Of a DNA stretch of 64,000 nucleotides, positions 51,819-59,262 are shown in pieces. Made by a program: the position numbers and the translations under genes. How positions within the stretch are numbered: the first letter of the stretch is position 1; each line of letters begins with the position of its first letter. A model generated the notes under the pieces. It ran no database searches, was not told the origin of the DNA, and saw only the letters and a program-made list of their open reading frames with translations. This DNA comes from G963667915 sp965197385 (GTDB lineage: Bacteria; Acidobacteriota; Vicinamibacteria; Vicinamibacterales; UBA823). Location of the stretch: contig CBDANA010000005.1 in assembly GCA_965197385.1 (NCBI GenBank), positions 200,739-264,738 on the forward strand, given 5' to 3'.

Positions 51819-52721
51819 ATGACGTCGTCTCCGTCCCGCGCCTTGCCCTATCTCGTCTGGCTGGCCATGACTGCCGTCTGGGGGACGACCTGGGTCGTGA
51901 TCCGTATCGGGCTCCAGGACCTGTCGCCTCTGCTCTTCTCGGCGGCCCGAGCGACGCTGGGCGCCAGCGTGTTTCTCGCGGTGGCGGTCCTGACCGCGTG
52001 GCGCCGCCGGCCCGAGGCGTCGGAGATCCGATTCTGGGCGCTGGTCGGGATTCCGCAGCTCGGCCTGCCCTACGCCCTGGTCTTCTGGGCGGAGCAGACG
52101 ATCTCCTCCGGCCTCACGGCGACGCTGTTCGCGACGTTTCCGGCGTTCGCCGCCGTCACGGCGCACCTCCTGCTGCGGGATGAGCCGTTGTCATGGCTCA
52201 AGATGGCCGGGACGCTCCTGGCGTTCCTGGGCGTGGCCGTCCTCGTCGATCCTGGCGAGGGGGTGAGTACGGTGGCGGCGGCGCCGATTGTCGCCGTGCT
52301 CGTCGCCGCGGCGTCGGGCGCGGTCGCCACCGTCACCGTTCGGCGGCACGGCCGGCACACGTCGACGATCTGGTTGACGGCGATCCAGATTACCGGCGCG
52401 GCGGCGTTTCTGATGCTGCTGGCGGTCGTGGTCGAGCCAAGCCCGCGATTTGCCCTGACGACGCGCGCCGTCGCGAGCACCGCCTATCTCGGCATCGTCG
52501 TGACCGGCGGATGCAATTTCGGTTTGTTCTGGCTGCTCAAGCGGCTGGACGTCACGCTCGTGAGCATGAGCGTCGGCGGCGAAGCGACGGTCGCGGTCTT
52601 CCTGGGTACCCTGGTACTGAGTGAACCGCTCGGACTACGTGCCCTTGTCGGGTTATCGCTCGTCGTCGCCAGTGTGGCGCTGGTCAGCCTGCACTCTCGC
52701 GCGGAACCTGTCGGTCACTGA
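51819..52721 (+). CDS. EamA/DMT-family transporter
   Basis: 300 residues with ten TM helices in two EamA repeats. The first has VWLAMTAVWGTTWVVIRIGL and LLFSAARATLGASVFLAVAV; the second has LTAIQITGAAAFLMLLAVVV, GCNFGLFWLLKRLDVTLVSM and VFLGTLVLSEPLGLRALVGL. Family members export amino acids or other metabolites. No substrate can be inferred. It converges with the amidase gene and overlaps it by seven bases at the stops. Confidence 0.92.
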   Translation: MTSSPSRALPYLVWLAMTAVWGTTWVVIRIGLQDLSPLLFSAARATLGASVFLAVAVLTAWRRRPEASEIRFWALVGIPQLGLPYALVFWAEQTISSGLTATLFATFPAFAAVTAHLLLRDEPLSWLKMAGTLLAFLGVAVLVDPGEGVSTVAAAPIVAVLVAAASGAVATVTVRRHGRHTSTIWLTAIQITGAAAFLMLLAVVVEPSPRFALTTRAVASTAYLGIVVTGGCNFGLFWLLKRLDVTLVSMSVGGEATVAVFLGTLVLSEPLGLRALVGLSLVVASVALVSLHSRAEPVGH

Positions 52722-54568
52722 CTCGCCGGCTCGGCCGCACTCAGCGGTGGCGTCGACGCGGGCCGACGCCGGTGACCGGTGCTCTGCTCGAACGCGTAGG
52801 CCAGCCCGATGAGTCGCGGCTCCGCGAACGCCCTCCCCAGCATCTCGAGCCCCACCGGCATGTCGTCATCGGTAAAACCAGCCGGCACGGTGATCGCCGG
52901 CAGCCCTGAATGCGCGCTCAGCCGGCAGTTGTCGCCACCCTGCCGCTCACCGATCACCGCCGCCTGCCGTCGCATCGTCGGATAGATCAGGGCATCGAGG
53001 ACTAGCGCGTCCAGTACCTCCACCACCCGGCGCCTGATCGTCTCGCGTCGTCCGAACGCCTCGCGATATTCGTCGGTGTCGAGCGTCTCCACGGCGTTCG
53101 ACTGCTCGAGCCGCTCCCGCACCGACGGGTGATACAGCCCGTCGGCGAGCACCTGCGCCAGCGAGCTGACCGGGGCGCCAGGTGTCGCCGCCAGGTAGGC
53201 GTCGAGGTCGAACTTGAACTCCTGGCTCAGCACGACGTAGCTGTCGAGCAGCTCGGCGAGCCCGTCGATCTCCACCTCCTCGATCTCGGCGCCGAGTCGG
53301 CGCAGGTCGGCGACGGCAGTGTCGATCACGCTCGCAACCGGTTCGTCCTCTGGATCCTGCCTCACCAGCATCGTCAGCAACCCCAACCGCGCGCCGCTGA
53401 GTCCGTCCGCGTCGAGCGACGCCGTGTAGCTCTCGGGCACGTGTCGGTCGGCGTCGGCCGTGACCTGGTCTGCCGGATCGGTGCCGACGGTCGCGTCCAG
53501 CATGAGGGCGAGATCGGTCACGCTGCGCGCCAGCGGACCGGCGACATCCTGCGTATGCGACAACGGCACGACGCCGTCGCGGCTCGACAGGCCGGCGGTC
53601 GCACGGAGTCCGACCAGGCTGTTGTGCGCCGACGGGATCCGGATGGAACCGCAGGTGTCACTGCCCATACCGGCCGCGGCGAAGCTCGCCGCCACAGCCG
53701 CGCCGGTGCCGCCGCTCGACCCACCGGGATTCCGCGACGGGTCGTACGGGTTCAGGGTCTGCCCGCCGACTGAGCTGACGGTCGTGATGCCCCTCGCGAA
53801 CTCATGGAGATTCGTCTTGCCCAGGATGACGGCGCCCGCCGCGCGAAGCTTGCGCACCTGGAACCCATCGTCCGGCGGCATCAGACCCGCCGTGGCGATC
53901 GAGCCGATCGTCGTCGGCAAGCCCGCCATGTCGTAGTTGTCCTTAATCAGGATCGGCACGCCGTGCAGCGGCCCGCGCGGGCCGGTGGCCCGCCGCTCCG
54001 TGTCGAGGGCGCGCGCCGTCGCGGCGGCCTCCAGGTTCAGCGTGATGATCGTGTTGAGGGCCGGCCCCTGATTGTCAAACGCCTCGATCCGGGCAAGATA
54101 CCGCTCGACGAGCTCCTCCGACGTGACCCGGCCAACGTCCATCGCCGCGGCGAGATCCCCTATGGACGCCTCGGCGACTTCGAACCGGAACCGGAAGGCG
54201 TACTCCTGCGCAGAAATCGTGTCCTGCTCGTGCACGTCCGCACCCCAGCTCGTGTCCCCGGCCCTGTCCGGGGAGGCCGGCGCCGGAGGCGTCGCGCAGC
54301 TGGCCATCATCGCCAGGAACACCCAGGCAGGCGCCGCGAGCAGCCCGTGGTGAAAGTCCAGCGACGCACCGAGACCCCGCTGAACCAAAGCTGAGGTCGG
54401 CCCGAGCAAGGCGCGACGAGGGAACATACCGGCTGTATGTGACCGAGGAGCAACGCCGCCAGGCGAGATGCAGCGCCGGTCGAATGCCGCTGGACTTTCA
54501 CCACGGGCTGCTAGGCGGCGGCGCCGTCCACCCATGCACCAGATCATCATCTCGGGAATCCTTCTCAT
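52715..54568 (-). CDS. Amidase-signature enzyme, lipoprotein, 5' end invaded by a repeat
   Basis: The mature part starts at a lipobox-like LAMMASC and has the Ser-cis-Ser-Lys triad of the amidase signature family: Lys in GVPILIKDNYDMAG, cis-Ser in GGSSGGTGAAVA, nucleophile in GSDTCGSIRIPSAHN. It should hydrolyse an amide outside the cytoplasm. The short hydrophobic stretch AAPAWVFLAMMASC needs an upstream start. The frame is open to ATG 54568 (MRRIPEMMIW) through the whole repeat at 54337-54514, which would add about 58 residues inside the signal peptide. GTG 54322 and an ATG inside the repeat are alternatives. Whether the protein is still exported is uncertain. Confidence 0.8.
   Translation of the reverse strand: MRRIPEMMIWCMGGRRRRLAARGESPAAFDRRCISPGGVAPRSHTAGMFPRRALLGPTSALVQRGLGASLDFHHGLLAAPAWVFLAMMASCATPPAPASPDRAGDTSWGADVHEQDTISAQEYAFRFRFEVAEASIGDLAAAMDVGRVTSEELVERYLARIEAFDNQGPALNTIITLNLEAAATARALDTERRATGPRGPLHGVPILIKDNYDMAGLPTTIGSIATAGLMPPDDGFQVRKLRAAGAVILGKTNLHEFARGITTVSSVGGQTLNPYDPSRNPGGSSGGTGAAVAASFAAAGMGSDTCGSIRIPSAHNSLVGLRATAGLSSRDGVVPLSHTQDVAGPLARSVTDLALMLDATVGTDPADQVTADADRHVPESYTASLDADGLSGARLGLLTMLVRQDPEDEPVASVIDTAVADLRRLGAEIEEVEIDGLAELLDSYVVLSQEFKFDLDAYLAATPGAPVSSLAQVLADGLYHPSVRERLEQSNAVETLDTDEYREAFGRRETIRRRVVEVLDALVLDALIYPTMRRQAAVIGERQGGDNCRLSAHSGLPAITVPAGFTDDDMPVGLEMLGRAFAEPRLIGLAYAFEQSTGHRRRPASTPPLSAAEPASQ
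54337..54514. repeat. 178-bp palindromic repeat (CAGCCCGTGGTGAAAG family), inside the amidase 5' coding region
   Basis: GAGCAGCCCGTGGTGAAAGT pairs with ACTTTCACCACGGGCTGCTA. The central hairpin is ACATACCGGCTGTATGT, with C-G replacing the A-T pair found in most copies. GAGGAGCAACGCCGCC follows. It keeps the amidase frame open on the minus strand. Confidence 0.9.
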
Positions 54569-54840
54569 GGCGTCATGCTAACACGGAAACCCGCCTGGAA
54601 TCAGCGTGTTGCGGTGTTCGGACACCGGGTGGACCTGCCGGGGAAACTGAAGAAAGGGGTCTGACCCCTTTTTCCTGAGCCGCCGAAACTGAACCAGACT
54701 CTCCGGCGTCTTACCCCGGATTTCCGATTTGGCTGTGGTACCGTATCGGCAGGCCAGTCGCCGCGCCTTGATTTCCGGGGCTCCGACGCAAGGAACCCCG
54801 CCACGGAGGGTGACACCCTGTGGGTGAATGACAGCACGAG
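54569..54840. other. Left flank of IS1380 copy B
   Basis: About 270 bp. It contains the palindrome AAAGGGGTCTGACCCCTTTT (54654-54673), a possible terminator, and then sequence running into the IS1380 gene. The inverted end of the IS was not identified. A stop at 54829-54831 precedes the transposase frame. Confidence 0.5.
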
Positions 54841-56151
54841 GCGTTTCAGTTCACGTTCAATGGCTTTCTGAAGGTCGCATTCCAGGGGTCGTGCATCACC
54901 TCCGACGCCGGTCTCCTTCTGGTGCGCGAGTTGGATGAACGCCTGGGGCTGGCGACACTCATCGCCGAGCACCTGAGCGACTCCCGACAGGGCTTGCACA
55001 CCCAGTTCAGCCTGGCGGATCTCCTGCGACAGTCGGTCTACAGTCGGCTCGCGGGCTACGAAGACCTGAACGATGCGGTGCGCGTGTCGGCGGACCCGAC
55101 GTTTCGTCTCATCGGGGCGCCAACGCTCTGGGACCGCGGTGGCGCGCTGACCTCGCCGCTGCATTGGTTCGAGACTGAGCTGCTGACCCGAGAGGAGAAG
55201 CTCGTCGGGCTGATGGCCGTGAACCGGGAGGTGCTCGCACAGGCTGAGATGCCAACGCGCGCCGGCCGGATTGTGCTCGACATGGATTCGAGTGAGAGCC
55301 CGGTGCATGGGGCGCAGGAAGGGAGCGCGTACAACGGGCACTTTGAATCAGTCTGTTACCACCCGCTGTTTCTGTTCAACGAGCACGGCGACTGCGTGGC
55401 CGCCCCGCTGCGGCCCGGCAACGTGCATAGCGCCGACGATTGGGACGACCTGCTCGTGCCGGAAATTGACCGGCAGCAGGCGGAGGGTACGCGCGTGGCG
55501 TTCCGCGCGGACGCGGCGTTTGCCAAGCCGAAGATCTACGACGCGCTCGAGACGCGCGACGTGGACTATGTCATCCGCATGCCGGCGAACAAGAGCGTGG
55601 AGCTGGAAATCGAAGCCCTCCTCTTTCGTCCACCGGGACGGCCGAGCCGCAAGCCCTTGGTGCGCTACAAGAGTTTCCGCTATCAAGCGAAGAGCTGGAC
55701 CACGCCCAGACGGATTGTCGCCAAGGTGGAGCACCACCGAGGGGAGCTGTTCCCGCGCGTCGGCTTCATCGTGACCAAGATGGCCCTCCCGAGCCGCTCG
55801 GTCGTACGGTTCTACAACAAGCGCGGCACGGCGGAGCAATGGATCAAGGAAGGCAAGCAGGCCACCCACTGGACGCGGCTGTCGTGCCCTCGGTTCCGGG
55901 CGAACGAAGTGCGCCTGCAACTGAGTGTCCTGGCCTACAACCTGGGCAACCTCTGGCGCAGATGGGTCCTGCCGCCGCGGGTCACGCGCTGGTCGCTCAC
56001 GAGTCTCCAGCAGCGGCTGGTGAAAACCGGAGGCCGGCTGGTGAAGCATGCCAGGGACTACTGGCTCCTGCTGGCAGAAGGGCATCTGACCCGTCGGCTG
56101 TTCGGCGACATACTGCGGAGGATCTGGGCGCTGCCCGTGCCGGGAGGATAG
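54841..56151 (+). CDS. IS1380-family transposase, copy B
   Basis: About 437 residues by similarity. It has ITSDAGLLLVRELDERLGL, SLADLLRQSVYSRLAGYEDL, the catalytic-type VLDMDSSESPVHGAQEG and FRADAAFAKPKIYDALETRD, and FYNKRGTAEQWIKEGKQATH, ending RRIWALPVPGG. A GTG at 54922 starts the annotated-looking frame but lies inside the conserved N-terminus. The conserved part begins by 54841, with no ATG in frame after the stop at 54829. The ATG at 54828 is in another frame, so a 5' frameshift is possible. The body is otherwise full length, unlike copy A. Confidence 0.88.
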   Translation, partial: AFQFTFNGFLKVAFQGSCITSDAGLLLVRELDERLGLATLIAEHLSDSRQGLHTQFSLADLLRQSVYSRLAGYEDLNDAVRVSADPTFRLIGAPTLWDRGGALTSPLHWFETELLTREEKLVGLMAVNREVLAQAEMPTRAGRIVLDMDSSESPVHGAQEGSAYNGHFESVCYHPLFLFNEHGDCVAAPLRPGNVHSADDWDDLLVPEIDRQQAEGTRVAFRADAAFAKPKIYDALETRDVDYVIRMPANKSVELEIEALLFRPPGRPSRKPLVRYKSFRYQAKSWTTPRRIVAKVEHHRGELFPRVGFIVTKMALPSRSVVRFYNKRGTAEQWIKEGKQATHWTRLSCPRFRANEVRLQLSVLAYNLGNLWRRWVLPPRVTRWSLTSLQQRLVKTGGRLVKHARDYWLLLAEGHLTRRLFGDILRRIWALPVPGG

Positions 56152-56280
56152 CGGGCGACCGCTTCCCGAGGAACTCCGACGAAGAAACGGCGCACGTGTG
56201 GACCAGTGTCTGAGAAATGCCCTGAAAACAGCGGCTCCAGTCGGTCGCACGTCAGCGCGGGCTGAGTGACAGTCTCTGGA

Positions 56281-56374
56281 GCTGGACGATTGTGCGACGA
56301 ACAGAAATTCGTGCGCGCGGCGGCGGTCGGGTGTATAACGGTGCCACCCGGGACAGGTAGAATGAAAATCCCGG
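56281..56374 (+). repeat. 94-bp segment shared with 2169-2262
   Basis: GCTGGACGATTGTGCGACGA onward, matching the left-edge copy with about five differences. Here it leads directly into the end of an IS3-family transposase gene. Confidence 0.7.
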
Positions 56375-56484
56375 AGTACAACACGGTGCGGCCGCACAGT
56401 GCGCTGGGCTACCGCCCACCGGCCCCGGACGCGATCATACCGGCAGCGCTTGGGAGCTCAGAAATGAGTCCAGCTCTCTCATAA
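56364..56484 (+). pseudogene. IS3-family transposase, 3' remnant
   Basis: The frame reads EYNTVRPHSALGYRPPAPDA and stops at 56484. This is the typical C-terminus of many IS3-family OrfB proteins. The following GGGGGGCAGGTCA looks like the end of such an element. Nothing of the catalytic core remains. Confidence 0.8.
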
Positions 56485-56628
56485 GCAGTGGCACAACCCT
56501 GGGGGGCAGGTCAGTCAGCGGTGGCCGTTCTAAATAAATTCGGCCTCGAATCAGGGGAGACGGGGTACAGAATTGAGCACAGTTCCTCGAGCCTCGAGAA
56601 GACCGGCCGCGTAAGTAATTGAAAAGGC

Positions 56629-56705
56629 TGGCGCGCCCTGCAGGACTCGAACCTGCGACCTCCTGGTTCGTAGCCAGACGCTCTATCCAGCTGAGCTAAG
56701 GGCGC
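56629..56705 (-). tRNA. tRNA-Arg(ACG)
   Basis: Read on the minus strand: acceptor GCGCCCT pairs with AGGGCGC, D-arm GCTC...GAGC, anticodon stem TCTGG/CCAGG around the loop CTACGAA (anticodon ACG, Arg), T-arm GCAGG-TTCGAGT-CCTGC, discriminator G and an encoded CCA. All arms fold without mismatch except one G-U. It sits between IS remnants and the GH3 gene, a usual neighbourhood for insertions. Confidence 0.97.
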
Positions 56706-56791
56706 CAATCACTGGACCGCGCAGCGCGGGACGCGCGCGGGAATCACCAATCGTCAATCATAGCATGCGGCGCTGACCAGGTCCGGCCACC

Positions 56792-58636
56792 TCACGGCTG
56801 GAAGACCGCCCGTTCGAGTCCGTGCCCGGCCGGAAACATGCCGGGCAAGGCCACCGGCAGCCGTCCACGAATAGGCGTCTCACCGGCAAGCGCCCGCACC
56901 GCATTGCGCTCGGCCCGGTCGTAGAAATCATACGTCAGCAGCACAGCAGGCACCGAACCGAGCGCCAGCGCGGTGTAGGGGCTGCCGAACAGGACGGCGA
57001 CGTACGGTTGGCGGCGCGCCTCGGTCACGCGAGCCAGTCGGTCGAGCAACGATACGATCGGCTCCGCGAGGTCCATGCCGCCATCGCGCGGCGTCGTCCG
57101 GACGAAGACCGAGGCGATGACCGCATCGTACCGGTCGGCCGTCGAGCGCACAAGATCGATTGCCTGTCGTGACGTCTGGTTCGACACCTCGACAGCCGTG
57201 ACGTTCGGCCACCGATCGCTCAACTCCGCGATGAAGGTACGGCTGGGCGATGCAATGCGCCAGCCCGACGGGCGATCGAGCACCGACAGATACAGGATCT
57301 TGGCATCGCGTGGCAGCCGGAGGGGCACGTCGCCGCGAGCATCGGACAGCAGCGTCATCGCCCGCTCGCTCACCCGGTCGGCCACGGCCGCATGCGCGCG
57401 TCCGCCGACGCGCGCCGACAACTCCGCCAGGTCGACCAGGCTCGATCGATGCAGGTCCAACCTGGCCTTCGCCCGGAGCATGCGCGAAACGGATTCACGG
57501 ATGCGTTCCACGCTCAACTCTCCGCGCGCGACCGCATCACGCACGCCGTCGAACGCCGCGACGGCGTCGGCCGGATGCAGCACGACGTCGTTGCCTGCCG
57601 CCAGCGCCAGGACCGCCGCCTGCCTGCTCGGCCAGCGGTCGGCCACGGCACCCATCTGCATCGAGTCGGTGAAAATCAGCCCGTCGAAACCAAACTCTCC
57701 CCGGAGGACGCCGCCGATCACGGCACGGCTAAGCGTCGACGGAAGGCCCGCTTCGGCCTCGAGCGCCGGCAGCACGATGTGCGCCGTCATCACCCCGTCG
57801 GCGCCGGCGGCGATCCCGTCCCGAAACGGCGGCCATTCGACGGCTCGCAGGCGCTCCCGGGTGTAGGGAATGATCGGCAACCCGACGTGCGAGTCGATGT
57901 CGGTGTTGCCGTGACCCGGAAAGTGCTTGACGGTCGCGAGTACCCCACCGGCGCGCAGCCCACGCACATAGGCCGCCGCCAGCCGCCCCACGCCCGCCGG
58001 GTCCTCGCCGAACGAGCGCGTATTGATCACCGGATTCCGGGCATTGTTATTCACGTCCACGACCGGGGCGAAGTTCACATGGACGCCGATCGCCCGTGAT
58101 TCGAGCGCGGTGATTCGTGCCGCGTCGTACGCCAACTGCTCGTCACCCGCCGCGCCGAACGCCATGGCGCGCGGAAAGAGGGTCGCGCCGGCGATGCGAA
58201 AGCCGACCCCGGCCTCGAAGTCACTCGACACCAACAGGGGCACCTGGGCCGCCCGCTGCAAGCGGTTGATGAGCGAAGCGGCCGCCAGCGGCTGGCCGAG
58301 CGTCACCGTCCCGTACGTCGGGTTGAGCAGCACGTCGGGCGCCGGCTCCCGCCCACCGAACACAAGAAACCCGCCCACATGCTGATCGCGCGTCAATCCG
58401 ACGAGCTCGTCGAAGACCTCTGTGTCGCTGCTGGTGTAGGTCGACATGAACGACGGCATGATCAGCTGGCCGATCTGATCGTCGAGCGACATCGCCTCCA
58501 GCGTTCGCGCCGCCCACGCCTCAGCCTGCGGCGCCAGCGTCGGACCGGTCAGCTGATGTGCGGCGAGTAGGCCGCCCGATACGAGCAGCGCCGCAGCGGC
58601 GGTGAGCATCTGTCGCACCGGTATCCGTGGAAACAT
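56792..58636 (-). CDS. Glycoside hydrolase family 3 enzyme (NagZ/beta-glucosidase-like), secreted
   Basis: 614 residues. The signal sequence is VRQMLTAAAALLVSGGLLAA. The GH3 barrel has SLDDQIGQLIMPSFMS, VSSDFEAGVGFRIAGATLFP, TVKHFPGHGNTDIDSHVGLP and the nucleophile Asp in LIFTDSMQMGAVADRW near residue 325. A C-terminal alpha/beta sandwich follows (AKILYLSVLDRPSGW..., YVAVLFGSPYTALAL). The KHFPGHG-DSH motif is that of beta-N-acetylglucosaminidases that cut peptidoglycan or chitin fragments. Export suggests a periplasmic role, unlike cytosolic NagZ. Confidence 0.92.
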   Translation of the reverse strand: MFPRIPVRQMLTAAAALLVSGGLLAAHQLTGPTLAPQAEAWAARTLEAMSLDDQIGQLIMPSFMSTYTSSDTEVFDELVGLTRDQHVGGFLVFGGREPAPDVLLNPTYGTVTLGQPLAAASLINRLQRAAQVPLLVSSDFEAGVGFRIAGATLFPRAMAFGAAGDEQLAYDAARITALESRAIGVHVNFAPVVDVNNNARNPVINTRSFGEDPAGVGRLAAAYVRGLRAGGVLATVKHFPGHGNTDIDSHVGLPIIPYTRERLRAVEWPPFRDGIAAGADGVMTAHIVLPALEAEAGLPSTLSRAVIGGVLRGEFGFDGLIFTDSMQMGAVADRWPSRQAAVLALAAGNDVVLHPADAVAAFDGVRDAVARGELSVERIRESVSRMLRAKARLDLHRSSLVDLAELSARVGGRAHAAVADRVSERAMTLLSDARGDVPLRLPRDAKILYLSVLDRPSGWRIASPSRTFIAELSDRWPNVTAVEVSNQTSRQAIDLVRSTADRYDAVIASVFVRTTPRDGGMDLAEPIVSLLDRLARVTEARRQPYVAVLFGSPYTALALGSVPAVLLTYDFYDRAERNAVRALAGETPIRGRLPVALPGMFPAGHGLERAVFQP

Positions 58637-58690
58637 CTGCGCCGATGATAAATCGAAAGCCGCGACGCCGCAACGACGCCTCGTTCTGAT

Positions 58691-58726
58691 CTAGGCGCCC
58701 GTCCGAGTATTCCGACAGGCTCCTAG
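58691..58726. repeat. Short CTAGG-ended hairpin overlapping a promoter
   Basis: CTAGGCGCCCGTC and GACAGGCTCCTAG pair with two mismatches around CGAGTATTCC. The left arm matches the start of the repeat at the iscA stop (CTAGGAGCCCGTCCGAGTAT). The hairpin ends one base before a TATAAT box and so covers the -35 zone. Confidence 0.65.
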
Positions 58727-58727
58727 G

Positions 58728-58733
58728 TATAAT
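58728..58733 (+). promoter_or_regulatory. -10 box of the mog-moeA operon
   Basis: A perfect TATAAT lies seven bases before ATG 58741, so transcription would begin at or next to the start codon (leaderless). No Shine-Dalgarno sequence is present. Confidence 0.6.
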
Positions 58734-58740
58734 CTGGAAC

Positions 58741-59244
58741 ATGGGCCATCGAGAGCATCGGGCGCAAGCCCCGGACCAGGTCCGCTGCTTCGTCCTGACG
58801 GTCTCCGACTCTCGTACCGAGGACACCGACTCGGCCGGATGCGCCATCGTCGAACTGCTGACGGGCGCGGGCCACGAGGTCGTCGAACGTCGCCTCGTAA
58901 AGGACGAGCCCGACCAGGTGCGCTTGGCCGTCGCCATGCAGCTCGCGCAGGAGCGTGTGCAGGCGATCATCACGACGGGCGGCACCGGGATCTCGTCCCG
59001 CGACCGTTCCTACGAAGCCATGACCGGCCTGATCGAGAAGCGGATCGACGGATTCGGAGAGCTCTTTCGCGCCCTGAGTTTTCAGGAAATCGGACCAGCG
59101 GCGATGCTGAGCCGGGCGTTTGCCGGAACGGCGCGGGGTAAGATCCTGATCGCCCTGCCAGGCTCGGAACATGCGGTTCGCCTCGCGTTGACGAAGCTCG
59201 TACTCCCGGAGTTAGGCCACCTCGTTCACGAAGCGTCACGTTGA
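58741..59244 (+). CDS. moaB: MogA/MoaB-family molybdenum cofactor protein
   Basis: 167 residues. VRCFVLTVSDSRTEDTDSAG, IITTGGTGISSRDRSYEAMT, and AFAGTARGKILIALPGSEHA are the family motifs; the TTGGTG loop and following Asp bind molybdopterin. It adenylates molybdopterin or a related pterin. It is 18 bp before moeA. Whether it is functionally MogA or MoaB cannot be decided from sequence alone. Confidence 0.92.
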   Translation: MGHREHRAQAPDQVRCFVLTVSDSRTEDTDSAGCAIVELLTGAGHEVVERRLVKDEPDQVRLAVAMQLAQERVQAIITTGGTGISSRDRSYEAMTGLIEKRIDGFGELFRALSFQEIGPAAMLSRAFAGTARGKILIALPGSEHAVRLALTKLVLPELGHLVHEASR

Positions 59245-59262
59245 TCGACGCGACCCATTGCC

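Noticed and set aside
51111..52166. 351-residue minus-strand ORF as a full gene
   Set aside because: Only 51167-51704 resembles a LeuD-type protein; the N-terminal part is antisense to the EamA transporter and the end is IS sequence.
54654..54673. AAAGGGGTCTGACCCCTTTT as a gene-specific regulatory site
   Set aside because: A simple palindrome next to an IS; it could be a terminator or IS-flank sequence and nothing ties it to a regulator.
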